Positions 1-8,314 of a stretch of DNA of 64,000 nucleotides are shown in pieces; position 1 is the first letter of the stretch; the number at the start of each line of letters is the position of its first letter. Made by a program: the position numbers and the translations under genes. Source of the DNA: Tenacibaculum finnmarkense genomovar ulcerans (GTDB taxonomy: Bacteria > Bacteroidota > Bacteroidia > Flavobacteriales > Flavobacteriaceae); NCBI RefSeq assembly GCF_900239495.1, contig NZ_OENE01000004.1:189218-253217 (forward strand). The letters are read 5' to 3'. Under the pieces are notes generated by a model. It had not been told where the DNA came from. It saw only the letters and a program-made list of their open reading frames with translations, and searched no databases.

Positions 1-10
1 GATGATTCTT

Positions 11-147
11 GTCAATTCGAGTGATTTTAATGACTAAAAGGAATTAAAATTGTATCGAGAATTTGAATTATTTTATATTGATGAATTTTATACAAAAAAG
101 TTCTCGATACAATTTTTTTGAAGGAAAAAAATCACTCGAACTGACAG
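11..147. repeat. Family A palindromic intergenic repeat, full copy A1
   Basis: This is a 137-bp element with near-matching inverted ends: TTCGAGTGATTT on the left and AAATCACTCGAA on the right. A second inner inverted pair, TGTATCGAGAA and TTCTCGATACA, lies inside them. The same ends recur at 15617, 44870, 50550 and 62421. The element sits just after the topB stop codon and is followed directly by the terminus of repeat family C (148-174). Confidence 0.85.
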
Positions 148-171
148 TTTATTTAATTTTTAAACAGGCTC

Positions 172-2484
172 TTAATTAGTACTGATAATCTTTAAAACCA
201 AATCTTTAGTCAACGTTTGTCCGTTGGCTATTTTTTTGATGTTATCAAAGGTAAATACAAAATTACAACCGCTTTTATAATCAGAGCATCCATATGCCGA
301 TTTTCCTTTTAAAACTGTTCCTTTTTTACATTTTGGGCAGGGGATAGTTTCTGTGTTTTTGGTGTTTTTTGGAGTTGAAGCTTGAGTTGTTGCTTGTTTT
401 TCTTCTAGTTTTAAGTTGAAATTTTCATCAAAACGAACTAAACCTTCTATTTTATCATTTCCGCTTTTGAAGCCTTTTAAATTAGTGGTGCAACCTTTAT
501 CTAGCAAGCGAATTAATTGATTTTCAGATATTTTTTTATCCATAAAACTAAAAGGTAAAGTAAAATTACAACCCGTTTTATATCCTGAACATCCGTAGGC
601 TGTTTTTCCTTTTAATAATTGCCCTTTTTTACATTTTGGGCATGTTTTACCGACAATTGTTTTCTTAGAAGCAACCTCTTTTTTAGCTGATTTTATAGTT
701 GTTTGCTTATCCGAAGAAAGTCGTTTTGTTTTGGTGCTTGAACGGACTTCATACACCAATTCATCCACCATTTTTTTCATGTTTTTGATAAATGTTCCTG
801 CATTAAATTCGCCACGTTCAATTTCTTTTAGTCGTTTTTCCCAAAGCCCTGTAAGTTCTGCCGATTTTAATAATTCGTTATCAATTAAATCAATCAACTC
901 AATTCCTGTTTCGGTAGGAATTACCAGTTTTTTCTGACGTTCAATATATTTTCGTCTAAATAAAGTTTCAATAATACTTGCACGTGTTGACGGGCGACCG
1001 ATACCATTTTCCTTCATTAATTCACGCATTTGATCGTCATCGACTTGTTTTCCTGCGGTTTCCATAGCTCGTAACAAACTAGCTTCGGTGTAATTTCGTG
1101 GCGGTTTGGTTTCTTTTTGTAAAAAACTAGGTTCGTGGGTTCCTTTTTCACCTTTTACAAAAGTCGGCAATACGTTGGTTTCTGTTTTTTTGCTGTCGTT
1201 TGCGTGCTCAAAAACAATACGCCATCCTTTTGATAAAATTTCTTTACCGCTTGTTTTAAAAGATATATCATCAACTTTTCCAATTACAGAAGTGTTCGCA
1301 ACATCACTTTCAGGATAAAAAACAGCAATAAAACGACGGGTAATAATATTGTACACTTGTTGCTGATTGTAGGGTAAATTATTTTGAATCCCCGTAGGAA
1401 TAATAGCGTGGTGATCGGTTACTTTTTTATCATCAAAAACCTTTTTAGATTTCTTTATTTTCTGCCCTAATAAAGGTTTTGTTAAAGCGCTAAAATTGGT
1501 TAATTTCGATAAAATTCCTGCTATTTTTGGATAGACATCGTTGGGTAAAAAAGTAGTATCAACCCTTGGATATGTTACCACTTTCATTTCATAAAGCTTT
1601 TGAACCATTTTTAATGTTTCATCCGCAGAAAACCCAAATTTAGTATTACAATATACTTGTAATCCTGTTAAATCGAATAATTTAGGAGCGTATTCTTTTC
1701 CTTTTTTCTTGGTTACTGAAGTGATTTCAAAATCATTTTCTTTTACTTTATCAGCAAAAATCTGCCCTGCTTCTTTCTTTAAAAAACGACCTTCTTCGTA
1801 AGAAAAAAGTGTTTCTCTGTATAGGGTTTGTAGTTCCCAATATGGCTGTGATTTAAAATTTTGAATTTCTTTAAATCGATTAACTAACATTGCAAGGGTA
1901 GGGGTTTGCACTCTTCCTACGGATAATATTTGTTTGTATCCGCCAAATTTAACGGTGTATAATCGGGTGGCATTTAAGCCTAATAACCAGTCGCCGATAG
2001 CACGTGAAAACCCTGCGTAATATAAATTATCGTATTCTTTAGAGGGTTTTAAATTTTTAAAACCTTCACGAATTGCTTCTTCGGTTAGCGATGAAATCCA
2101 TAAACGTTGCACTTCGCCTTTATAACCAGCTTGGTTGATTACCCAGCGCTGTATTAATTCTCCTTCTGTTCCTGCATCGCCACAATTAATAACCAAATCG
2201 GCTTTGTCAAATAATGATTTTACAATTTTAAATTGCTTTTGAATACCTTGATCGCCGGTTACTTTGGTATTAAAATGTTCGGGGAGCATGGGTAAATTAT
2301 TCAAATCCCAACTTTTCCAATGTGGTTTGTAATCTTTGGGCTCTAAAAGCGTGCATAAATGCCCAAAAGTGTAGGTTACCGCATAGCCGTTTCCTTCAAA
2401 ATAGCCATCTCTTTTGGTGTTGGCTCCTAATATATTAGCAATTTCTTTTGCTACACTTGGTTTTTCGGCAATACAGACTTTCAT
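172..2484 (-). CDS. topB: DNA topoisomerase III (type IA), TopB
   Basis: This type IA topoisomerase of 770 aa relaxes and decatenates DNA through a 5'-phosphotyrosine strand passage. The N-terminus begins with the Toprim motif (KPSVAKEIA). The GRVQTPTLAML motif follows near residue 190, and the catalytic tyrosine is Tyr305 in VTYPRVDTT. The C-terminus carries two four-cysteine zinc-ribbon repeats beginning at Cys615 and Cys716, separated by a low-complexity linker. The length is usual for the Bacteroidota TopB family. The gene is downstream of a VF530 gene on the same strand. Its TAA stop codon coincides with the first bases of a family C repeat end, so the element may have set the C-terminus. 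Family identity is certain; the in vivo role is inferred. Confidence 0.95.
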   Translation of the reverse strand: MKVCIAEKPSVAKEIANILGANTKRDGYFEGNGYAVTYTFGHLCTLLEPKDYKPHWKSWDLNNLPMLPEHFNTKVTGDQGIQKQFKIVKSLFDKADLVINCGDAGTEGELIQRWVINQAGYKGEVQRLWISSLTEEAIREGFKNLKPSKEYDNLYYAGFSRAIGDWLLGLNATRLYTVKFGGYKQILSVGRVQTPTLAMLVNRFKEIQNFKSQPYWELQTLYRETLFSYEEGRFLKKEAGQIFADKVKENDFEITSVTKKKGKEYAPKLFDLTGLQVYCNTKFGFSADETLKMVQKLYEMKVVTYPRVDTTFLPNDVYPKIAGILSKLTNFSALTKPLLGQKIKKSKKVFDDKKVTDHHAIIPTGIQNNLPYNQQQVYNIITRRFIAVFYPESDVANTSVIGKVDDISFKTSGKEILSKGWRIVFEHANDSKKTETNVLPTFVKGEKGTHEPSFLQKETKPPRNYTEASLLRAMETAGKQVDDDQMRELMKENGIGRPSTRASIIETLFRRKYIERQKKLVIPTETGIELIDLIDNELLKSAELTGLWEKRLKEIERGEFNAGTFIKNMKKMVDELVYEVRSSTKTKRLSSDKQTTIKSAKKEVASKKTIVGKTCPKCKKGQLLKGKTAYGCSGYKTGCNFTLPFSFMDKKISENQLIRLLDKGCTTNLKGFKSGNDKIEGLVRFDENFNLKLEEKQATTQASTPKNTKNTETIPCPKCKKGTVLKGKSAYGCSDYKSGCNFVFTFDNIKKIANGQTLTKDLVLKIISTN

Positions 2485-2555
2485 TAGCTTTATTTATTCG
2501 ATTTTTAGAGATTCGAAATTACTAAAATAAATTGGTTCGTATGAAAACTAATTTT

Positions 2556-2897
2556 TTATTCTTCGGATGCTGTTTTTTCTACCATTTCTAAATAAATATC
2601 TTCTACATGTTCTCGCGCCCAAGCTGTTTTTCTTAAAAAACCAAGGCTTGATTTTGTTGTTGGATTGTTTATAAAACAACGAATATTTACACGTTCTCCT
2701 AAATATTCCCAGCCATAATGTGCTACTAAACGTTCTAAAACTTGTGCTAATTTTACGCCGTGAAGTGGGTTTTTTAATTGTTCTTCGGTAGCTTGTCTTC
2801 TAATTTTTTTAACAGGTTTTGCTGTTGTTTCTTCGTTTTTTTGTTGGTCATTTTGTTGGTTATTTTCAGTACTATTATGATTATTTTCTACGGTCAT
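2556..2897 (-). CDS. VF530 family DNA-binding protein (DUF2132), N-terminally extended
   Basis: This protein is 113 aa long. Residues about 43-108 match the VF530 family (DUF2132), a small alpha-helical family reported to bind DNA, with the hallmark [15 protein letters not shown], CFxNNPTxKSSLxFLRKTxWAR and a final helix. Residues 1-38 are a Gln/Asn/Lys/Glu-rich, probably disordered tail ending in a basic KKIRRQ stretch. A second VF530 gene at 29804 lacks this tail. The gene lies 71 nt upstream of topB on the same strand, so cotranscription is possible. The precise cellular role of the family is not known to me. Confidence 0.85.
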   Translation of the reverse strand: MTVENNHNSTENNQQNDQQKNEETTAKPVKKIRRQATEEQLKNPLHGVKLAQVLERLVAHYGWEYLGERVNIRCFINNPTTKSSLGFLRKTAWAREHVEDIYLEMVEKTASEE

Positions 2898-3050
2898 TGT
2901 TTATATAGTATTTGCCTGTTATTTTTTTCTGATTTTAGCGAAGTTATTGATTTAGACCTTAAAATTCAAGCTAAATTTTTAGACATTTTTAAAAAATTAG
3001 GTAGCGTATATTTATTTAAATAACGGCACTTTTAATAGGCTATAATAAAG

Positions 3051-3058
3051 TACCTTTG
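3051..3058 (+). promoter_or_regulatory. Candidate -7 promoter element for the methyltransferase gene
   Basis: TACCTTTG matches the Bacteroidota -7 consensus TAnnTTTG and lies 76 nt before the start codon at 3134. No clear TTTG -33 element is present at the usual spacing, so this is only a candidate. Confidence 0.35.
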
Positions 3059-3133
3059 ACGCAGTTTTATAACGCTTTTAATTTGTAAAACTAAGTAGCT
3101 ATTTTTAAGCTGACAATAACAGAAAACCCAATT

Positions 3134-4201
3134 ATGATTACAGACATAAAAATAAATAAACCAACGCCAATTGCTGTTGATAAAACCATAAAACCATATA
3201 AAGGTGGTACAAATATTAGAGCTACTATCGAAACTTTAGAAGCTGGTAAATATGTGTTAATTACTGGCTTATACAGTAATGGTTTAACGCTTTTAGAAGA
3301 ATTACATAAGTATTTGAAAAGAACGTTGCCAAACAAAACTTTTGAAGAGCAACGTGCGTATAGAGCAAAATATCAAGCACTTTCAAACCTTGTTTTAGTT
3401 GAAATAGCTGATCATAAATTAGTTGTTAGAAAATCGCCATCAATAGGTTGGTTTGAAAAATTTTATCCTGAAAACACCAATTATTTACTAACGTTCCCTC
3501 AAGTTCAAGGGTTAAATAGTGCTTGGCAATGGTATTTAAAAGGACTTACGATTCCTGTTTTACGTAATAAAATACATCCATATTATGGAACGTATTTTCC
3601 AACTCGTTTTGAACATTTATATATTTTTGATAAATGGTTATCAAAATATGAAGGTGCTAAAAAATCGGCTGTTGATGTAGGTATTGGCTGTGGTGTTCTT
3701 TCTTTTCAGATGGTAAAACATGGTTTTCAGAAAGTTTTTGGTACCGATACCAACCCAAATGCGATTGCTGGATTATCTGAATTTATGGGAGAAACAAAGT
3801 TATCTCGAAAAATAGAGTTAGACTTTGGGCATCTTTTTGGAAACTTAAAAAAGCAAACAGAATTAATTGTTTTTAATCCACCTTGGTTGCCAAAATTACA
3901 AAAAGGCGATGCAATTGATAAAGCAATTTATTATGATGAAGATTTGTTTCCAGAATTTTTTGAACAAGCAAAAGAACGTTTGTTACCTGATGGAAAATTA
4001 CTGCTTTTATTTTCAAATTTAGCAGAAATTACCAATGTAACAAAAGAGCATCCAATAAAGAATGAACTAGCTAAAGGCGGAAGATTTCAATTGGAAAAAT
4101 GTTATACAAAACCTGTAAAAAGAGCTTCTGAAATAACAAAACGTAACCAACATTGGCGTTCTTTAGAAGAAGTGCAACTTTGGGTATTGACTCATAAATA
4201 A
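3134..4201 (+). CDS. SAM-dependent methyltransferase with NPPW motif (PrmB/RlmG-like catalytic core)
   Basis: This protein is 355 aa long. The N-terminal half (about 1-170) has no motif I recognise. The C-terminal half is a Rossmann methyltransferase, with motif I DVGIGCGVLSF at about 181, the acidic motif II GTDTNPNA, and the NPPW signature at 248-251. That signature is typical of N-methyltransferases acting on Gln, Asn, guanine or adenine. Layout and size resemble the PrmB/RlmG group, so the target could be rRNA or a protein, but the exact substrate cannot be read from the sequence. The gene stands alone and is followed by a strong hairpin terminator. Confidence 0.75.
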   Translation: MITDIKINKPTPIAVDKTIKPYKGGTNIRATIETLEAGKYVLITGLYSNGLTLLEELHKYLKRTLPNKTFEEQRAYRAKYQALSNLVLVEIADHKLVVRKSPSIGWFEKFYPENTNYLLTFPQVQGLNSAWQWYLKGLTIPVLRNKIHPYYGTYFPTRFEHLYIFDKWLSKYEGAKKSAVDVGIGCGVLSFQMVKHGFQKVFGTDTNPNAIAGLSEFMGETKLSRKIELDFGHLFGNLKKQTELIVFNPPWLPKLQKGDAIDKAIYYDEDLFPEFFEQAKERLLPDGKLLLLFSNLAEITNVTKEHPIKNELAKGGRFQLEKCYTKPVKRASEITKRNQHWRSLEEVQLWVLTHK

Positions 4202-4234
4202 GCTTATTTACATAAATATATTTTGTAATAAATT

Positions 4235-4270
4235 AAACCTCACAGGTTTTTAAAATCTGTGAGGTTTTTT
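4235..4270 (+). terminator. Rho-independent terminator after the methyltransferase gene
   Basis: An 11-bp stem (AAACCTCACAG with CTGTGAGGTTT) closes an 11-nt loop and is followed by a T run. It stands 34 nt past the stop codon. On the other strand it would also follow the pseudogene ending at 4283. Confidence 0.8.
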
Positions 4271-4282
4271 ATTGAAAAAAAA

Positions 4283-4725
4283 TTAAAGAAATTTCTTGAT
4301 TTTTCTCTTTAAAGTATGACTGTTTTTTAAACAATTTAGTAAATCAGTTTGATGAGGTTTAGATAAAGTTCCTTTAACAATGTAGTCAATACCTTTAATT
4401 GGGTAAAGTTTAGATAGCTTTATTAAGCTATAAGTGTCTACATAATTTGCGTAAATAAAAGTGTCTTTTAGAAAACTAAAACCAGTATTATTACAAATTT
4501 TGGAATTTTTTAAAAAGCAAAAACAACTGATACATTTATCAGGATATTCGATGCAACCTTCTACTTTTATCGCATCAGGAATAAAATCTTGAGATGAAGG
4601 TAAACTAACAACAATAATTTCATTATCAATGTTTTTTAAACTGATAAAAAACTTTGATTTTGGTGTTGCACCATTTTAAAAATGAAGTTCGGGAAAAATA
4701 ATATTTCAAAAGGATTACATTCCAT
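4283..4725 (-). pseudogene. Broken partner gene of a Panacea-type antitoxin (probable decayed toxin)
   Basis: The ATG at 4725 overlaps the end of the upstream Panacea antitoxin gene by 11 nt, as in a coupled two-gene operon. The reading frame runs about ten codons and then shifts at an A-tract (4694-4698; T-tract on the coding strand). The continuing frame meets a TAA at 4676-4678. After that about 130 codons are open to the stop at 4283. The span of 443 nt is one base short of 148 codons, which fits a single-base deletion plus a nonsense change. The deduced product starts MECNPFEILFFPEL, has a probably beta-rich N-half and a basic C-terminus ending KRKIKKFL. Its size and context suggest a toxin, possibly of PemK/MazF-like fold, but that fold assignment is only inferred. 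Confidence 0.7.
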
Positions 4726-5296
4726 AAAACCTATTTATTTCTTTTGATTCTAGATATATTTTATATGTTTCTTGTTTTTCTTGCGAAAGTAAATCGCTTA
4801 AATTGATTTTAAAATCGGTAGTTCTTCTTGTTTTATTAGCGAAACTTTCTAATAAATTATTTTCTTTTGCTATTTTATACCATAAAGTATGTGGTAAATG
4901 TGTTTGCTCAATTAATTCTGTTGCGTTTAAATGACCCAAGTTTTCAATTAAAATATCCATTAGTTCAATATCTATATCTGAAAATTCATCATCAATAAAT
5001 GAATGTTTAGGCTCAATAAAACAGCCGTCTAATCCATTTATATGAGCGTGTTTTATATGTTCGTTTAACATATATGGTTCGTTTATTTCGGCATATAAAT
5101 CTTCAGAAACAGGTCCTAAATGCCAAACTTCCCATTCCAATCCTAAAAAAGGTTGTCCATGTTTTTTGATAGAGAATTCTTCTAAAAAATAAAGTAGTTT
5201 TATTGCTTTTGTTTTTGAAATTTCCTTCCCTAATTTTTCTTGAAAATAAATAAGGGTATTGCCTAATTTATCTATCTCTGATTTAGAATATTCCAT
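4715..5296 (-). CDS. Panacea (SocA/GepA-like) domain protein, probable antitoxin
   Basis: This protein is 193 aa long when started at the ATG at 5296. An upstream in-frame extension to 5425 is AT-rich, hydrophobic and unlike the family. The core around residues 25-70 has the Panacea pattern: KAIKLLYFLEEFSIKKHG, then a W-containing strand and LGPVSEDLY. Panacea domains are established as promiscuous antitoxin domains that neutralise unrelated toxins encoded beside them. The immediately downstream overlapping gene (4283-4725) is broken, so this is an orphaned or residual antitoxin. It could retain a regulatory role or protect against a homologous toxin elsewhere. The domain call is strong; the functional status is inferred. 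Confidence 0.8.
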   Translation of the reverse strand: MEYSKSEIDKLGNTLIYFQEKLGKEISKTKAIKLLYFLEEFSIKKHGQPFLGLEWEVWHLGPVSEDLYAEINEPYMLNEHIKHAHINGLDGCFIEPKHSFIDDEFSDIDIELMDILIENLGHLNATELIEQTHLPHTLWYKIAKENNLLESFANKTRRTTDFKINLSDLLSQEKQETYKIYLESKEINRFYGM

Positions 5297-5455
5297 TGTT
5301 TTTATGATTAGTTTTTTAAAAGTATGAAAATTTAGTTTAAATATTAGATGAAACACAGTTATTTTAAGATTAAAAATAAAATAATAGTATTCTATTTTTC
5401 TGTAAATTATTTTAAAATTTATCAAATAAAACCATCAATAAAAACAAAATTTGTG

Positions 5456-6253
5456 CTAAACCTTAAACTCTCGTTGTCTTTTTGCTTCAAAAGTTAAAAT
5501 AGCAGCGGCAACCGAAACATTCATCGAATCTATTTGCCCTTGCATCGGAATATTGATGTTTTGGGTTGCTTTATCGCGCCAAATTTGGGTTAAACCTGTA
5601 GCTTCTGTACCGACAACTAAGGCAGTTGCTTGTGTGTAATCATTTTTATGATATTCGTTTGAATTTTGCAAAGTAGCACTGTAAATATTGATGTTTTTTT
5701 CTTGTAAAAAAGCAATAATTTCTTCGGATGTACCAACGCCAATTTGATTGGTAAAAACACAGCCAACACTAGAGCGTACAATGTTTGGGTTAAATAAATC
5801 AGTCTTCGGGTTTGCTATAAAAACGGCATCGACATTTGCGGCATCGGCGGTACGAAGCATTGCACCGATATTACCAGGTTTTTCAATGCTTTCGAAGATT
5901 AAAACAAGCGGGTTTTTAGTTTCAAACTGAATAGCATCTAAACTAAAATCTTTAGTTTTTACAACGGCAATTACACCTTCGGTAGTATCTCTGTAGGCTA
6001 TTTTTTGATAAATTTCTTTAGTAATTTCGATGCAAGAAGCAGTAGCGACTCTTATCGCTTTTAAAGCATCTAAAGAAAACATATCAGGCACAAATAAAAT
6101 GGTATCTATTTGATAATTTCCTTTGATAACTAAAGAAATTTCACGTTGTCCTTCGACTAAAAATACGCCTCTTTTTTTTCGTTCACGCGATTTATCTTGA
6201 AGTTTTAATAAATCTTTAATATAAGGGTTCTGTATGCTGCTAATTTGTTTCAT
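5456..6253 (-). CDS. TrmH/SpoU family RNA 2'-O-methyltransferase
   Basis: This protein is 265 aa long. The N-terminus (about 1-100) is a substrate-binding L30e-like domain with the typical VEGQREI stretch at 33-39. The SPOUT catalytic domain follows. Its motif 1 lies around residue 120-137 and contains PGNIGAMLRTADA. Motif 2 (VVGTEATGL) is near 212, and motif 3 (MNVSVAAAI) is near 245. These form the knotted SAM site of RlmB/TrmH-like enzymes that methylate ribose in rRNA or tRNA. The target nucleotide cannot be deduced. It precedes the Panacea gene on the same strand at 159 nt distance and is probably independent of it. Confidence 0.9.
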   Translation of the reverse strand: MKQISSIQNPYIKDLLKLQDKSRERKKRGVFLVEGQREISLVIKGNYQIDTILFVPDMFSLDALKAIRVATASCIEITKEIYQKIAYRDTTEGVIAVVKTKDFSLDAIQFETKNPLVLIFESIEKPGNIGAMLRTADAANVDAVFIANPKTDLFNPNIVRSSVGCVFTNQIGVGTSEEIIAFLQEKNINIYSATLQNSNEYHKNDYTQATALVVGTEATGLTQIWRDKATQNINIPMQGQIDSMNVSVAAAILTFEAKRQREFKV

Positions 6254-6320
6254 AACCGCAAAAATACCTAATATTGGGAATTTTTATAGTTATTTATAGG
6301 AGAATATATTATCCGTGTTT

Positions 6321-7133
6321 TTATAGGTCGATTTCAACCATTTCTGCTCTTGCTCCAAATCGGATAGGTAAAATACTCGTTCCAATTCCTTTTGATATAT
6401 ACATTTTTGGCTCGGCTTTATCATACCAACCTTTTAAGTAATTACCGCTTCCTTGAGGTTTGAAAGGCACAATTCCTAAAAATGTAATTTGACCTCCGTG
6501 AGTATGCCCCGAAAGAACTAAATCAATCGTTAAATTTCCTGTTTGTTTTGCAATAATATCTCTATGTTGTGGGCAATGTGCTAAAACAATATTGGTTTGG
6601 GTCTGTTTTATGTTTTCAGTTGCGTTTTTAAAATCAGGATTTCCACCAACCAAATCGTCCATTCCAATTATTGATATTTCACGGTTTTTTATTGAAATTG
6701 TTCTGTTTTCATTGATTAATAATTCACAATTATTCTTGGAGTACATATTTTTAAGTTTTGTTAAATTTACTTTACCCCAATATTCCCAGTTTCCAGTAAT
6801 TGCATATTTTTGGATAGAATTATCTATCAATTGCAAAAACTCATTTAAGGAATCAATTTTTTCAGTTTTATCAACAGAATCACCTGTTATAAATATTAAA
6901 TCTGGTTTTATTGCGTTTATTTTTTTTGCAATAGATTTGTGAAAATATCGTAATTTGTCAAAATGTAAATCTGAAATTTGAATAATTTTCACCTTGTTTT
7001 CTTTTGATTTTGAGATGTCAAAATAATTCCACTCAATATTATATTTTTCAAACCAAAGTGCGTCTAAAAGAACTAATCCAATAGATGTTAATATTCCTCT
7101 CTTTATAAATTTTCTTCTATTTAATTTTTTCAT
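6321..7133 (-). CDS. Metallophosphoesterase (YaeI-like) with twin-arginine signal
   Basis: This protein is 270 aa long. The N-terminus has a twin-arginine export signal, NRRKFIKRG, followed by a hydrophobic stretch to about residue 27. That predicts Tat export to the periplasm, either anchored or cleaved. The calcineurin-like fold shows its metal ligands in order: SDLHFD (Asp55, His57), TGDSVD near 85, GNWEYWG near 117, and SGHTHGGQ near 210. Relatives such as E. coli YaeI and Bacillus YkuE act on phosphodiesters of envelope molecules, but the substrate here is unknown. tatC lies at 58081 in this same window. The gene is 67 nt upstream of the rRNA methyltransferase gene. Confidence 0.9.
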   Translation of the reverse strand: MKKLNRRKFIKRGILTSIGLVLLDALWFEKYNIEWNYFDISKSKENKVKIIQISDLHFDKLRYFHKSIAKKINAIKPDLIFITGDSVDKTEKIDSLNEFLQLIDNSIQKYAITGNWEYWGKVNLTKLKNMYSKNNCELLINENRTISIKNREISIIGMDDLVGGNPDFKNATENIKQTQTNIVLAHCPQHRDIIAKQTGNLTIDLVLSGHTHGGQITFLGIVPFKPQGSGNYLKGWYDKAEPKMYISKGIGTSILPIRFGARAEMVEIDL

Positions 7134-7184
7134 TAAACTTCTTAAATATTCTGTTTTTTAAAAAAAACAGGTTATTAAAAATAA

Positions 7185-8252
7185 TTACAGTTCACCAAGA
7201 TTTAATTTCCCTATTTTTTTATCACCAGATAACCAAGCCGTATTTTTATCAAAAAATTGAATGCTATAATAAGGCTCTTCGCTTACTTTTTGCCAAGAAT
7301 TTCCGCCATCATTAGAAAAACAAACGCCTGTTATACCTACAGCAAAAAGTTCTTTACCGTTGGTGTTTGGTACATATTGCACGCAACTTTTATAGGTTGG
7401 GTTTTGATTATCGGCAACTAATTTCCAGGTTTTTCCTCCGTCGGAAGTAAGTGCTTTATTGGCGCAATTATTAGTAGGTTTTGTGTAGTTTCCTCCAATA
7501 ATAAATCCGTGATTTTCATCATAAAAATCAATAGAATAAATACCATCACCATCATTTCCTTGAATAATAGGCGTGTTGTAAATTTCCCAAGAATTTCCAA
7601 AATCGGTAGATTTTAAAACCCGTGCTTTTGTACCGCCAGAAGCAATCCAAACCGTGTTATTAACTATCGAAATATTGGTATTGCTTGCGGCATAAAAAGC
7701 TTCTCCTTTTTCAAATGTTGGCAATTGGCTACAGGGTAATTTTGTCCAAGAATTTCCGCCATCCGAAGTTAAAATAATAGCCGCACAATTTTCTTTATCT
7801 GTAGGATCTCCTACGGCAATTCCGTGTTTTTTATCATCAAAAAAATGTAAACTATTGTAAAATACCTTAGGATGCTTTTCTAGATAGACAATTTTTGTGG
7901 TATCGGCAGTAATTTTATATAACAAGGCAGGGTTTTCAACAGATAAAGCAAAAACTGCATTTTTAGTTACAGCAATACTTCTAAAATTAGGAATAATACT
8001 GTCTTGATAACGTATTTGTGTTTGATTCCAAGATTTTCCACCATTTTTAGTAGTACCAATTATTCCGTTTGAACCTGCAAAAACGATTTCATTTTTATGG
8101 ATAATTTTAAGTGCACGAATACTGGTGTTTTCTTGTTTAAATTGACTGATTTTAATACTTTTAAGTTTTCTAGGGCTAACTTCTTTTAGCGAAGTTTTTT
8201 GACAGGAAAAAGAAATAAATAACACTAAAATTAAAATAGGGAAACGGTTCAT
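7185..8252 (-). CDS. YCF48/BNR-repeat beta-propeller lipoprotein
   Basis: This protein is 355 aa long. A lipoprotein signal peptide ends at the lipobox FSC, with Cys at about residue 17. The rest consists of repeated blades carrying Asp-box-like motifs (GGKSW, GGNSW, FGNSW, GGKTW, GGNSW), which indicates a six- or seven-bladed propeller of the YCF48/sialidase-like class. NCBI often names such proteins 'oxidoreductase' without evidence of redox activity. There is no acidic run after the lipid cysteine, so a periplasmic location is more likely than surface exposure. It is divergent from the patatin gene, 62 nt apart. Function unknown. Confidence 0.8.
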   Translation of the reverse strand: MNRFPILILVLFISFSCQKTSLKEVSPRKLKSIKISQFKQENTSIRALKIIHKNEIVFAGSNGIIGTTKNGGKSWNQTQIRYQDSIIPNFRSIAVTKNAVFALSVENPALLYKITADTTKIVYLEKHPKVFYNSLHFFDDKKHGIAVGDPTDKENCAAIILTSDGGNSWTKLPCSQLPTFEKGEAFYAASNTNISIVNNTVWIASGGTKARVLKSTDFGNSWEIYNTPIIQGNDGDGIYSIDFYDENHGFIIGGNYTKPTNNCANKALTSDGGKTWKLVADNQNPTYKSCVQYVPNTNGKELFAVGITGVCFSNDGGNSWQKVSEEPYYSIQFFDKNTAWLSGDKKIGKLNLGEL

Positions 8253-8314
8253 TTTTTGATATTTTTACAAAACTAAAAATAGCAAAATCAATTTACTTAT
8301 ATCAAAAAAAATAC

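Noticed and set aside
5297..5425. 43-residue N-terminal extension of the Panacea protein
   Set aside because: It is made of hydrophobic and aromatic residues typical of translated AT-rich spacer, and the family starts near the ATG at 5296.
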